Shown one piece after another: positions 47,701-58,972 of a stretch of 64,000 bases of DNA. A model generated the notes under the pieces. The model was given only the letters and a program-made list of their open reading frames with translations, was not told the origin of the DNA and made no database searches. A program made the translations under genes and the position numbers. This DNA is from Nematostella vectensis (Eukaryota > Cnidaria > Anthozoa > Actiniaria > Edwardsiidae): assembly GCF_932526225.1 (NCBI RefSeq), contig NC_064034.1:4574001-4638000 (forward strand), in the 5' to 3' direction. How positions within the stretch are numbered: position 1 is the stretch's first letter; each line of letters starts with the position of its first letter.

Positions 47701-50700
47701 GCTCCTTGTTTCAGGTGTACCACAGGGTACCCTATCTATAGCTGATGCTCCTTGTTTCAGGTGTACCACAGGGTACCCTATCTACAGCTGATGCTCCTTG
47801 TTTCAGGTGTACCACAGGGTACCCTATCTACAGCTGATGCTCCTTGTTCAGGTGTACCACAGGGTACCCTATCTACAGCTGATGCTCCTTGTTTCATGTG
47901 TACTACAGGGTACTCTATCTAGAGCTGATGCTCCTTGTTTCAGGTGTTCCACAGGGTACCTTATCTACAGCTGGTGCTCCTTGTTTCAGGTGTACCACAG
48001 GGTGCCCTATCTACAGCTGGTGCTCCTTGTGTTCAGGTGTACCACAGGGTACCCTATCTTCAGCTGATGCTCCTTGTTTCAGGTGTACCACAGGGTACCC
48101 TATCTAGAGCTGATGCTCCTTGTTTCAGGTGTACCACAGGGTACCCTATCTAGAGCTGATGCTCCTTGTTTCATTTGTTCCACAGGGTACGTTATCTACA
48201 GCTGGTGCTCCTTGTTTCAGGTGTACCACAGGGTGCCCTATCTACAGCTGGTGCTCCTTGTGTTCAGGTGTACCACAGGGTACCCTATCTTCAGCTGATG
48301 CTCCTTGTTTCAGGTGTACCACAGGGTACCCTATCTACAGCTTATGCTCCTTGTTTCAGGTGTACCACAGGGTACCCTATCTAGAGCTGATGCTCCTTGT
48401 TTCAGGTGTACCACAGGGTGCCCTATCTACAGCTGATGCTCCTTGTTTCAGGTGTACCACAGGGTGCCCTATCTACAGCTGATGCTCCTTGTTTCAGGTG
48501 TACCACAGGGTACCCTATCTAGAGCTGATGCTCCTTGTTTCAGGTGTACCACAGGGTACCCTATCTACAGCTGATGCTCCTTGTTTCAGGTGTACCACAG
48601 GGTACCCTATCTACAGCTGATGCTCCTTGTTTCAGGTGTACCACAGGGTACCCTATCTACCGCTGATGCTCCTTGTTTCAGGTGTACCACAGGGTACCCT
48701 ATCTATAGCTGATGCTCCTTGTTTCAGGTGTACCACAGGGTACCCTATCTACAGCTGATGCTCCTTGTTTCAGGTGTACCACAGGGTACCCTAGCTAGAG
48801 CTGATGCTCCTTGTTTCAGGTGTACCGCAGGGTACCTTATCTACAGCTGATGCTCCTTGTTTCATGTGTACCACAGGGTGCCCTATCTAGAGCTGATGCT
48901 CCTTGTTTCAGGTGTTCCACAGGGTACCTTATCTACAGCTGGTGCTCCTTGTTTCAGGTGTACCACAGGGTGCCCTATCTACAGCTGGTGCTCCTTGTGT
49001 TCAGGTGTACCACAGGGTACCCTATCTTCAGCTGATGCTCCTTGTTTCAGGTGTACCACAGGGTACCCTATCTAGAGCTGATGCTCCTTGTTTCAGGTGT
49101 ACCACAGGGTACCCTATCTAGAGCTGATGCTCCTTGTTTCAGGTGTTCCACAGGGTACCTTATCTACAGCTGGTGCTCCTTGTTTCAGGTGTACCACAGG
49201 GTGCCCTATCTACAGCTGGTGCTCCTTGTGTTCAGGTGTACCACAGGGTACCCTATCTTCAGCTGATGCTCCTTGTTTCAGGTGTACCACAGGGTACCCT
49301 ATCTAGAGCTGCTGCTCCTTGTTTCAGGTGTACCACAGGGTACCCTATCTACAGCTGATGCTCCTTGTTTCAGGTGTACCACAGGGTACCCTATCTACAG
49401 CTGATGCTCCTTGTTTCAGGTGTACCACAGGGTACCCTATCTACAGCTGATGCTCCTTGTTTCAGGTGTACCACAGGGTACCCTATCTATAGCTGATGCT
49501 CCTTGTTTCAGGTGTACCACAGGGTACCCTATCTACAGCTGATGCTCCTTGTTTCAGGTGTACCACAGGGTACCCTATCTACAGCTGATGCTCCTTGTTC
49601 AGGTGTACCACAGGGTACCCTATCTACAGCTGATGCTCCTTGTTTCATGTGTACCACAGGGTACTCTATCTAGAGCTGATGCTCCTTGTTTCAGGTGTTC
49701 CACAGGGTACCTTATCTACAGCTGGTGCTCCTTGTTTCAGGTGTACCACAGGGTGCCCTATCTACAGCTGGTGCTCCTTGTGTTCAGGTGTACCACAGGG
49801 TACCCTATCTTCAGCTGATGCTCCTTGTTTCAGGTGTACCACAGGGTACCCTATCTAGAGCTGATGCTCCTTGTTTCAGGTGTACCACAGGGTACCCTAT
49901 CTAGAGCTGATGCTCCTTGTTTCATTTGTTCCACAGGGTACGTTATCTACAGCTGGTGCTCCTTGTTTCAGGTGTACCACAGGGTGCCCTATCTACAGCT
50001 GGTGCTCCTTGTGTTCAGGTGTACCACAGGGTACCCTATCTTCAGCTGATGCTCCTTGTTTCAGGTGTACCACAGGGTACCCTATCTACAGCTTATGCTC
50101 CTTGTTTCAGGTGTACCACAGGGTACCCTATCTAGAGCTGATGCTCCTTGTTTCAGGTGTACCACAGGGTGCCCTATCTACAGCTGATGCTCCTTGTTTC
50201 AGGTGTACCACAGGGTGCCCTATCTAGAGCTGATGCTCCCCGTTTCAGGTGTACCACAGGGTGCCCTATCTACAGCTGATGCTCCTTGTTTCAGGTGTAC
50301 CACAGGGTGCCCTATCTACAGCTGATGCTCCTTGTTTCAGGTGTACCACAGGGTACCCTATCTAGAGCTGATGCTCCTTGTTTCAGGTGTACCACAGGGT
50401 ACCCTATCTACAGCTGATGCTCCTTGTTTCATGTGTACCACAGGGTACCCTATCTAGAGCTGATGCTCCTTGTTTCAGGTGTACCACAGGGTACCCTATC
50501 TAGAGCTGATGCTCCTTGTTTCATGTGTACCACAGGGTGCCCTATCTAGAGCTGATGCTCCTTGTTTCAGGTGTACCACAGGGTACCCTATCTAGAGCTG
50601 ATGCTCCTTGTTTCAGGTGTACCACAGGGTACCCTATCTACAGCTGATGCTCCTTGTTTCATGTGTACCACAGGGTGCCCTATGTAGAGCTGATGCTCCT

Positions 50701-53700
50701 TGTTTCAGGTGTTCCACAGGGTACCTTATCTACAGCTGGTGCTCCTTGTTTCAGGTGTACCACAGGGTGCCCTATCTACAGCTGGTGCTCCTTGTGTTCA
50801 GGTGTACCACAGGGTACCCTATCTTCAGCTGATGCTCCTTGTTTCAGGTGTACCACAGGGTACCCTATCTAGAGCTGATACTCCTTGTTTCAGGTGTACC
50901 ACAGGGTACCCTATCTAGAGCTGATGCTCCTTGTTTCAGGTGTACCACAGGGTGCCCTATCTAGAGCTGATGCTCCTTGTTTCAGGTGTACCACAGGGTG
51001 CCCTATCTAGAGCTGATGCTCCTTGTTTCAGGTGTACCACAGGGTACCCTATCTAGAGCTGATGCTCCTTGTTTCAGGTGTACCACAGGGTGCCCTATCT
51101 ATAGCTGATGCTCCTTGTTTCAGGTGTACCACAGGGTACCCTATCTACAGCTGATGCTCCTTGTTTCATGTGTACCACAGGGTACCCTATCTACAGCTGA
51201 TGCTCCTTGTTTCATGTGTTCCACAGGGTGCCCTATCTACAGCTGATGCTCCTTGTTTCAGGTGTACCACAGGGTACCCTATCTAGAGCTGATGCTCCTT
51301 GTTTCAGGTGTACCACAGGGTGCCCTATCTACAGCTGATGCTCCGCGTTTCAGGTGTACCACAGGGTGCCCTATCTAGAGCTGATGCTCCGCGTTTCAGG
51401 TGTACCACAGGGTGCCCTATCTACAGCTGATGCTCCTTGTTTCAGGTGTACCACAGGGTACCCTATCTATAGCTGATGCTCCTTGTTTCAGGTGTACCAC
51501 AGGGTACCCTATCTAGAGCTGATGCTCCTTGTTTCAGGTGTACCACAGGGTGCCCTATCTACAGCTGATGCTCCTTGTTTCAGGTGTACCACAGGGTACC
51601 CTATCTACAGCTGATGCTCCTTGTTTCAGGTGTACCACAGGGTACCCTATATAGAGCTGATGCTCCTTGTTTCATGTGTACCACAGGGTACCCTATCTAG
51701 AGCTGATGCTCCTTGTTTCAGGTGTACCACAGGGTACCCTATCTAGAGCTGATGCTCCTTGTTTCAGGTGTACCACAGGGTACCCTATCTAGAGCTGATG
51801 CTCCTTGTTTCAGGTGTACCACAGGGTACCCTATCTACAGCTGATGCTCCTTGTTTCAGGTGTACCACAGGGTACCCTATCTAGAGCTGATGCTCCTTGT
51901 TTCAGGTGTACCACAGGGTACCCTATCTAGAGCTGATGCTCCTTGTTTCAGGTGTACCACAGGGTACCCTATCTAGAGCTGATGCTCCTTGTTTCAGGTG
52001 TACCACAGGGTACCCTATCTACAGCTGATGCTTCTTGTTTCAGGTGTACCACAGGGTGCCCTATCTACAGCTGATGCTCCTTGTTTCAGGTGTACCACAG
52101 GGTACCCTATCTAGAGCTGATGCTCCTTGTTTCAGGTGTACCACAGGGTACCCTATCTAGAGCTGATGCTCCTTGTTTCAGGTGTACCACAGGGTGCCCT
52201 ATCTACAGCTGATGCTCCTTGTTTCATGTGTACCACAGGGTACCCTATCTAGAGCTGATGCTCCTTGTATCAGGTGTACCACAGGGTGCCCTATCTACAG
52301 CTGATGCTCCTTGTTTCAGGTGTTCCACAGGGTGCCGTCCAGTCGAGTCATCGCCTGCGCGCCGTCTAACAGCGCTGCTGACCTTATGGTAAATACTGTA
52401 TATCAACACATGTTTTACATAATGCCCCCATAGCTGCCAAGTCAGGCCTGCTCTTTTTTCCTTTATGTCAAAATTAGAAGCTTTGTAATATTAGAGCTCG
52501 CCAAAACTAATCATAAACATCATCTATGTAAAAAAAAACTATTCTACCTGTTACAAGGACCAGAACCGTTTGTCTCCCCTATTATCCTTAGTAAATCTAA
52601 TTGGATTAGATTTACTAAGGATTTTATATTTCAGGCTGTACGGCTGCACCGCAGCGGGTTCATTCAGGAGGGAGATATGATCCGACTTAACGCATTCCAA
52701 CGAGTCCAAGAGATCCCAGAATCCATCAATAAATACTGCGTCGATACAGACAGCCTCCAACTTGCGGCGCATTACCGTATCATCGTGTGTACTTGCAGTA
52801 CGGCGGGGCAGCTCTTTTCGCTAGGACTCAAACCTGGTCATTTCACGCACGTGTTTGTAGATGAGGTAAGAGACGAGAGCGCATTATTTCCGTATCATCG
52901 TGTGTACGTAGAGTCACTTTCTAATTGGGAGCTTAAAGCCCCGTGCGAACAGCGCCAGCATCGGCCAGGATGTCTTGGCAAACTACTTCGCGGCACCTCC
53001 CAATGTTGTCCTAAAACAACACCAGCATTGTATACAGGGCTTAGGCAGCGACTTCGTCGACGCTTAGAAGAACATGAACTTTGAAATAGTTTCGATGAAA
53101 TTAACTTGCCTCCAAAAGTATATTAAAATAAAAGTTGAATAAGCCTAAAACCTTTTATATTTCTGCTATAGCGAACAGTTTGGCTTATAACGCGCACGCT
53201 CTCATCCTTTTTAGACGGGAACTGGATAGAGTGTTTGATTATAACCATACATTTGTCACTGCTAAAAATGTCGATAGACGAAATATAATAGGAATTTAAA
53301 TTTGTTTGTTATCTCTTTGTTTACAGGCGGGCCAAGCTACAGAACCCGAATGCTTGATACCGATTGGTCTAGCCGCGGGAGAAGATGGCCAGGTATGGTA
53401 TCTCCCTCCCTCCATCCCTCCCCCATTACTATTTCACTATCTGGCGTTCATCAACCATCCATTCATTTTTCACCATGACATATAATAACCAAGTCATATA
53501 CGCTCTAGATCATCTTAGCAGGAGACCCATTCCAGCTAGGCCCAGTCCTCCGCTCGCCCGTAGCCATCTCTTACGGTCTCAACGTCTCGTTACTCGAGAG
53601 ACTCATGTCCGGGCTCCTGTACGCGCGGGACGAGACGCGGTTCGCGGACCACGGCTGCTACGACCCTCTACTCGTCACAAAACTGGTCAACAACTACCGC

Positions 53701-56700
53701 TCTCACCCCTCCCTCCTGCGTCTGCCCTCTGCCCTATTCTACCACAGCGAGCTGCGGGTCTGTGCCGAGCGGACCATGAGGGAGCAGCTCAGTCAGTGGG
53801 AGATGCTGCCAACACAAGGAACTCCGCTGGTCTTCCACGGGCTCAAGGTACAATTTGTTGTCCGTCCATTCTTTCCTTCCTACTCTACACTACGCGACTC
53901 GATTTATGAGCCTGGGTTGCTTCCAGTAAATAAGTAGCCAGCCACACTGAGGTAGATAAGGGGGGGGGGGGTCATTGGGTAACGAATTGTCCATGTAGTA
54001 AACTGTGCGGGGTGTATTATTATTATTCAATGCTTTTTGTACCATGAGAAAGAAGAGTATTACGCTTTTTATTGTGTGGCATTGTTACTTGGGAGCAGTG
54101 TAATGTGTGGCATTTAAGAACAAATAATTATGCATGTATAATCACGTGTTGCTGCATGTCTAGCACGCATCACATGCGTAATGTCTAAAGTATAGTACAT
54201 GTCTAAAGTAAAGTACATGTATCACGTGTACCGAGTGTCTAACACGTGATGCATCCGTACAGGGCGAGGACATGCGGGAAGGAAACACCCCTTCCTGGTT
54301 TAACCCCGTGGAGGCTGTCCAGGTAGTCCGGTATGTCCAGGCACTCAAGAACAGCGCCATGTGTCCTATCAAGCTAGCCGACCTCGGCGTTATTACACCC
54401 TACAAGAAACAGGTACGAACCCACAAAGTCTGGCTGACAAGAAACAACCAGATGGAAGTGTTCCGAAAATATCCCTCCTCTTTTAATTCTTGAGTGATTT
54501 CATTGAGATTCCCTGGGATGGGTATGAAATCCAAAAGGAACACGTGAAAATGTGTACAGTCAATTCCATCGTCGTTCTGCTGTCCCGTGTGGTAATAAAT
54601 TTAAATATTGTATTGATTGTCCCAATAATGGTAATAATCGGTGGGGAATACCCCTCTTAAAAGTATATCCGGTTATAAGAATAAATAGAATTGATTGTAT
54701 GGATGGTGATACTAGGTGGAGAAGATCCTTATCTTTCTGTCCGTGTGGTTACGATGGTGATGATTGTATTGATGGTGATCTTAGGTGGAGAAGATCCGTC
54801 TCTGTCTGTTCGTGTGGTTATGATTGTATTGGTGGTGATACTAGGTGGAGAAGATCCGTATCTTTCTGTCCGTGTGGTTATGATGGTGATGATTGTATTG
54901 ATGGTGATACTAGGTGGAAAAGATCCCGTCTCTTTCTGTCCGTGTGGTGATGATTGTATTGATGGTGATACTAGGTGGAGAAGATCCGTCTCTTTCTGTC
55001 CGTGTGGTTATGATGGTGATGATTGTATTGGTGATACTAGGTGGAGAAGATCCGTCTCTTTCTGTTCGTGTGGTTATGATGGTGATGATTGTATTGATGG
55101 TGATACTAGGTGGAGAAGATCCGTCTCTTTCTGTCCGTGTGGTTATGATGGTGATGATTGTATTGATGGTGATACTAGGTGGAGAAGATCCCTCTCTTTC
55201 TGTCCGTGTGGTTATGATGGTGATGATTGTATTGGTGGTGATACTAGGTGGAGAAGATCCGTCTCTTGCTGTCCCGTGTGGGTATCGATGAGGTCAAGGT
55301 TGGATCCGTGGAGGAGTTTCAGGGGCAAGAGCGCCCAGCCATCATTATCTCTACAGTAAGTGTCAATTACTAGCTAGTAACTATCTGACGCAGACATCAG
55401 CTGTCAAATAATTCAATTACATACATGTTGGCATTGACAATGTTCTTGAAATACCTTTTTCCTCAAATAAGAGTCTAGGGGCGAAATCTCAAAATCCAAT
55501 AATTTCGATCATAAGTTGTGTGTTATTTATGAGGTGTATGTCAAATGACGGCTGCCTAAAACACTCAGCTCCACTCAGCGGTATTTAATTCACTTCTATA
55601 AATATTATTCAGAGAAAGGTACTAAAGGGATATATTATTATATCAGGTTCGCTCTACGGAGGCAATGGTTGGTTTTGATGTTGCTCACACGATCGGCTTC
55701 CTGGATAACCCTAAGCGTTTCAACGTGGCTGTCACTCGTGCCCAGTCTCTTCTGGTGGTGGTCGGTAATCCGCATGTCCTGTGTCGAGTGAGTATCATAA
55801 TGTATAACAAGTCACGTGATCTCTAAGAATCTCCTCTTTCGTGAGTTATCTGCGCTCTTTTATAGAGTCAGTATTTTTAATTTTACTCATAGTTATAACC
55901 CCTACCCCTTTGACATGAAAAACGTTTTCCTTTTCAGGAAATGCATATTCCGTTACACTTAATCTACACGCTTTTGACGAAACGATTGTTGGGACTAGCT
56001 AACATTTTGTTATTTTCCCAACTAAACTGGAATGGGCTAAAACAAATTGTCTTTCGTTTTATAAAGAATAATAGTTATATCCAAAATAATGAGTTCTTTG
56101 TATGCCTTAATCTTATTTATTTTCAAAAGTTCTTAAATAGACACAGACTCTACCTGTCTTGCGCTCGTCTGACCTCCTCTAAAATGCCCCCAAAACAAAA
56201 AACACCTCATAGTCCAAAAGATACACACACAAATGGTTTATCTATAATGTATTCTATGAAGCGTAAATTCGGCCCTGTGTTTGCCTTAACAGGACCCATA
56301 TTGGTGTAGTTTGCTACAGTATTGTGTGATGGTTGATGCGTACACAGGATGTGACCTTCCTGACTTGGACACACCCACCTACCAGGTAACTATCTCCAAC
56401 TACCAGTTAACCACACCATTCTGTCCTCATCAAACCGGTACCCCGTCCATGCCATACTTAACCACACAATACTGTCCTCACCAAACTGGTACCCCGTCCA
56501 TAACATACTTTTTCTAACTATCAGTTAACCACACAATACTATCCTCACCAAACTGGTACCCCGTCCATGCCATACTTTTTCTAACTATCAGTTAACCACA
56601 CAATACTATCCTCACCAAACTGGTACCCCGTCCATAACATACTTTTTCTAACTATCAGTTAACCACACAGTACTATCCTCACCAAACTGGTACCCCGTCA

Positions 56701-57994
56701 ATATCATACTTTCTCTAACTATCAGTTAACCACGCAATACTGTCCTCACCATACTGATACCCCGTCATACTGATATCCCCCAAAAACCTTTTCACGAGAA
56801 ACACCCGAGAAACATTTTTTTATAATACCTAGCAGCTAAACCCTTGCAACCCCTCCTTTAGGCCACACTCTTCTCACAACCCTTTCGTTGTTTTTAATTT
56901 TTACCATCTGCTTTCCATGTTTTTCGCAGGAAGAGTTCATGTTTTCGATGGGGGTTCTTAGCAACCTAACATTTGACGATGAAAAAGGTACAGACCAAGC
57001 TCATAGTGGGAACGGCAAAACAGAAAATCTTAACGAACACTTGATTGGTAGCCAAGAGATCAAAGACCTTTCCAAGACTTCTAAAGAAAACCCAAGCAAT
57101 AACGTCCATCTAGGTAGTGATTTCGAGGCACACACAATCGCAAAAGAAACTGAAAAATGTGAAGCTTCGAATAAGGTCATAATTGAACCAAAAGACGTCG
57201 TTCATATCTTGGACAATAAGACTTTTCAAGGGATTGCTACACCTAACCTTGATAACCACGGCTTTAGTGAAAACTCTGGAGCCTCGGAGGAAAAGGTCAC
57301 AATGGAAAGAAAAGAAGCAGCTACTAAGAAATACTGGATTTCAGAGAAAACGATTGCATGTAAAATAGATGGCCTCTCTGGCGCTAGAATGATTAAAGTC
57401 ACAATCGAGAGGGATGATAGTACTTCTTCTACGCAATGTGAGACTTTTGATCGGAAACTCACAGAGATCAAGGATAATCAGGACCCAAGCCTGGCTATTG
57501 TTACATCGCAAGGGGCGTCTGCAATAAGCGGGGCGTATAAAGGGAAAGACGACTTGAAGCCTGGTCGTAGTGCACCATGGTCTGGGCAGGGCACAAAGGG
57601 AATCACGACAAAACCCAAACTACAAGCGAATACGCCTATCATGTCTGGGCCTAGCAAGCAACGTGAACAGAGGAGTTCGTCTGCGACAGCCAAGAGAAGG
57701 GGAAATACCGGCCGAAAACACACCCAAAGACCACGGGATGAGAGAAAGGAAAATGATACAAGAGTTAAAGGAATAGACAATGTTGATCTCGCTAAGGAAG
57801 AAAAACCTGCAATGTCACCCCCTGGGGGAATAGTTTTCCAGGACTCAACCCCACTCAGCAATGATGCTGGGTTCCCTGTGGCGACCCGTGACAATGTAAC
57901 GCACGATTCCAAACTCGCTTTAACGCTAAGCCTTAGTACTTCTTCAGCTGTCTCTAGCGATGACGAAGACCTGGAGGAATTCCTAATCACGTGA
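38715..57994 (+). CDS. MOV10L1: MOV10L1 piRNA-pathway RNA helicase (20 exons)
   Basis: Germline SF1 helicase that feeds piRNA precursors to endonucleolytic processing. Exons: 38715-39511, 39965-40105, 41592-41774, 42070-42276, 42604-42718, 43123-43221, 43405-43554, 43825-43916, 44231-44289, 44785-44898, 45306-45481, 52320-52388, 52635-52865, 53327-53392, 53509-53847, 54263-54412, 55248-55355, 55647-55787, 56293-56385, 56930-57994. All phases close, giving 1464 aa. Exon 1 holds repeated small beta domains ([40 protein letters not shown]), as in MOV10L1 but not MOV10. Helicase motifs: GPPGTGKT (695-702), [10 protein letters not shown] (exon 12), VDEAGQA (809-815), [11 protein letters not shown] (exon 15), [11 protein letters not shown] (exon 17), NVAVTRAQ (1058-1065). 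Residues 1111-1464 are an unconserved polar tail with a basic patch (~1355-1384) and an acidic end. Several introns carry arrays copied from the splice junctions. The exon 9 donor (gttgtt) is weak. Confidence 0.94.
40367..41283 (-). mobile_element. Internally deleted LINE, RTE-like, in MOV10L1 intron 2
   Basis: On the minus strand 41,283-40,789 encodes an AP-type endonuclease ([42 protein letters not shown]). After a frameshift the [14 protein letters not shown] motif continues and joins directly, near 40,745, to the C-terminal tail of the reverse transcriptase ORF ([42 protein letters not shown]). The whole polymerase core is missing. The endonuclease resembles the RTE clade; clade is inferred. 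Antisense to MOV10L1. Confidence 0.88.
42696..42955 (+). repeat. Three diverged copies of the exon 5 donor region
   Basis: The end of MOV10L1 exon 5 and its donor (ccctgcactaagacag|gtataaatgttag) recur at about 42,796 and 42,872 with ~78-98 bp spacing. In copy two the donor GT is TT (cag|ttataa). In copy three the exon part is altered (ctatgaggcaagtataaat). Confidence 0.8.
44106..44253 (+). repeat. Three copies of an acceptor plus exon start (MOV10L1 exon 9)
   Basis: A 51-52 bp unit comprising ttattatactatag| and the first ~20 nt of exon 9 (gtcatccatcagaagggctc) occurs with junctions at 44128, 44180 and 44231. Conservation of [12 protein letters not shown] identifies the third as the functional acceptor. 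The two upstream copies still have good acceptors. Confidence 0.88.
45851..52319 (+). repeat. 46-bp acceptor-site minisatellite, ~140 copies, MOV10L1 intron 11
   Basis: The unit gtgtaccacagggtacccta tctacagctgatgctccttg tttcag ends exactly at the exon 12 acceptor. Exon 12 itself begins gtgttccacagggtgcc, so each unit contains a pyrimidine-rich 3' splice site plus a copy of the first ~17 exon nt. A CTGAT branch-site-like motif lies 15 nt upstream of each AG. Units vary at a few positions (taccct/tgccct, cagagc/tagagc, tgtgttcag +1 bp). 46 is not a multiple of three, so each included unit shifts frame and about every third brings a stop. The many overlapping short frames here are not genes. Confidence 0.97.
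52584..52622 (+). other. Perfect 18-bp hairpin at the exon 13 acceptor
   Basis: atccttagtaaatctaat, a 3-nt loop tgg, then the exact complement. The 3' arm contains TACTAAG, a strong branch-site match ~18 nt before the acceptor AG at 52,633-52,634. In RNA the stem would hide that branch site. Confidence 0.85.
54690..55247 (+). repeat. 69-bp acceptor-derived minisatellite, ~8 copies, MOV10L1 intron 16
   Basis: The unit ends gatgatactag| at the exon 17 acceptor and includes a copy of the exon start (gtggagaagatccgtctct followed by ttctgtccgtgtgg). The true exon starts at 55,248 and reads [20 protein letters not shown]. The 69-bp length keeps some frames open for over 200 codons, but in the exon's own frame each unit has a TGA. 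Confidence 0.92.
56386..56775 (+). repeat. ~67-bp array starting at the exon 19 donor
   Basis: Units contain aactatcagttaaccacaca then atactatcctcaccaaactg and gtaccccgtcc; about six copies, the first shortened. The first intronic stretch is ctaccag|gtaactatct, and 18 nt on it recurs as ctaccagttaacc, a copy of the junction with donor G changed to T. Last copies are degraded. Confidence 0.85.
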
Positions 57995-58496
57995 CCTCGG
58001 GCGTCACGATTTCGTAGACTGGGCGAGGTTTACTGGGCCTCTTGTTTTTTTATTCCTGCTCAGGGAATCGATGGTTTTTGTTCATTAAAATACAGTCCAA
58101 ATATCTAAAGTATCCTATTTTCTGCTCGCTCTCATCGCTAAGGTCTTTTAACACCTTTAAGCCGCATTGTCACCAGTTTACTTCCGGTCGATTACGTAAC
58201 AATCTCCGATGGTTTTTAACGGAAAACGCGAAAAATATTTCAAAATATTTAAAGCATTGTGTTTATTGGAAGTTTCTTTGAGGATGTGATTGATAATTTA
58301 GAGCGGATGGCCTGTTTAATATCTCGGATTTTAATAGATTCTTTTGTCTTTTAACGGTTGAGGTTTCCGTTGGACCTCCGGGAGAAACCTGGTGACAATG
58401 CGGCCTTAAGAGGGTAAAGTAGTGCAATGTCAAATAGTGCAATGCTAAAGAAAGAGCCTAGACGGCAAAAGCACTATCCCGGGGAACCCAGGGTAC
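57995..58496. other. MOV10L1 3' flank
   Basis: Likely 3' UTR of MOV10L1 and spacer. I see no canonical AATAAA close to the stop. Short inverted fragments (taagccgcattgtcaccag at 58,158 and ctggtgacaatgcggcctta at 58,390) suggest another small inverted-repeat element of ~250 bp. Confidence 0.5.
58158..58409. mobile_element. ~250-bp inverted-repeat element (MITE-like)
   Basis: taagccgcattgtcaccag at its left end is matched by the inverted ctggtgacaatgcggcctta at its right end. The inner arms stay partly complementary (acttccggtcgat... and ...ccgttggacctccgggag). No ORF. Class undetermined. Confidence 0.5.
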
Positions 58497-58857
58497 GGTA
58501 AGACAGAAAAGCCTCTGGGTTACCGAGGATGCATTATCGCCAGGATACAGTAAGACAGAAAAGCCTCTGGGTTACCGAGGATGGATTAGCGCCAGAATAC
58601 GGTAAGACAGAAAAGCCTCTGGGTTACCGAGGATGCATTATCGCCAGGATACGGTAAGACAGAAAAGCCTCTGGGTTACCGAGGATGCATTAGCGCCAGG
58701 ATACGGTAAGACAGAAAAGCCTCTGGGTTACCGAGGATGCCTTATCGCCAGGATACGGTAAGACAGAAAAGCCTCTGGGTTACCGAGGATGCATTAGCCC
58801 CAGGATACGGTAAGACGGAAAAGCCTCTGGGTTACCGAGGATGCATTAGCGCCAGGG
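58497..58857. repeat. 52-bp tandem repeat, 7 copies
   Basis: Unit ggtaagacagaaaagcctct then gggttaccgaggatgcatta and tcgccaggatac. Copies are 95-100% alike by eye. Each contains the donor-like string tacg|gtaaga. It lies between MOV10L1 and the receptor gene with no coding exon identified next to it. Confidence 0.95.
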
Positions 58858-58972
58858 CCTGTGACGCGCGCAATCGCAAACCTTCAAAATACGTAACGAG
58901 GCACCGCGTTGCTGAAAACCTCATAGAATAATCAACCATGCAAGAACTAGACAATGTCCTATTGTTCAGTAC

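Noticed and set aside
47060..50918. Dozens of overlapping 70-120 aa frames ([12 protein letters not shown] and similar)
   Set aside because: They are translations of the 46-bp splice-site repeat in different phases. No independent gene.
53385..53909. 174-aa plus-strand frame
   Set aside because: Shifted frame across MOV10L1 exons 14-15; the helicase motifs lie in the other frame.
54552..55359. 222-aa frame over the 69-bp array
   Set aside because: Unit length is a multiple of three. Only the last 108 bases (55,248-55,355) are exon, in a different frame.
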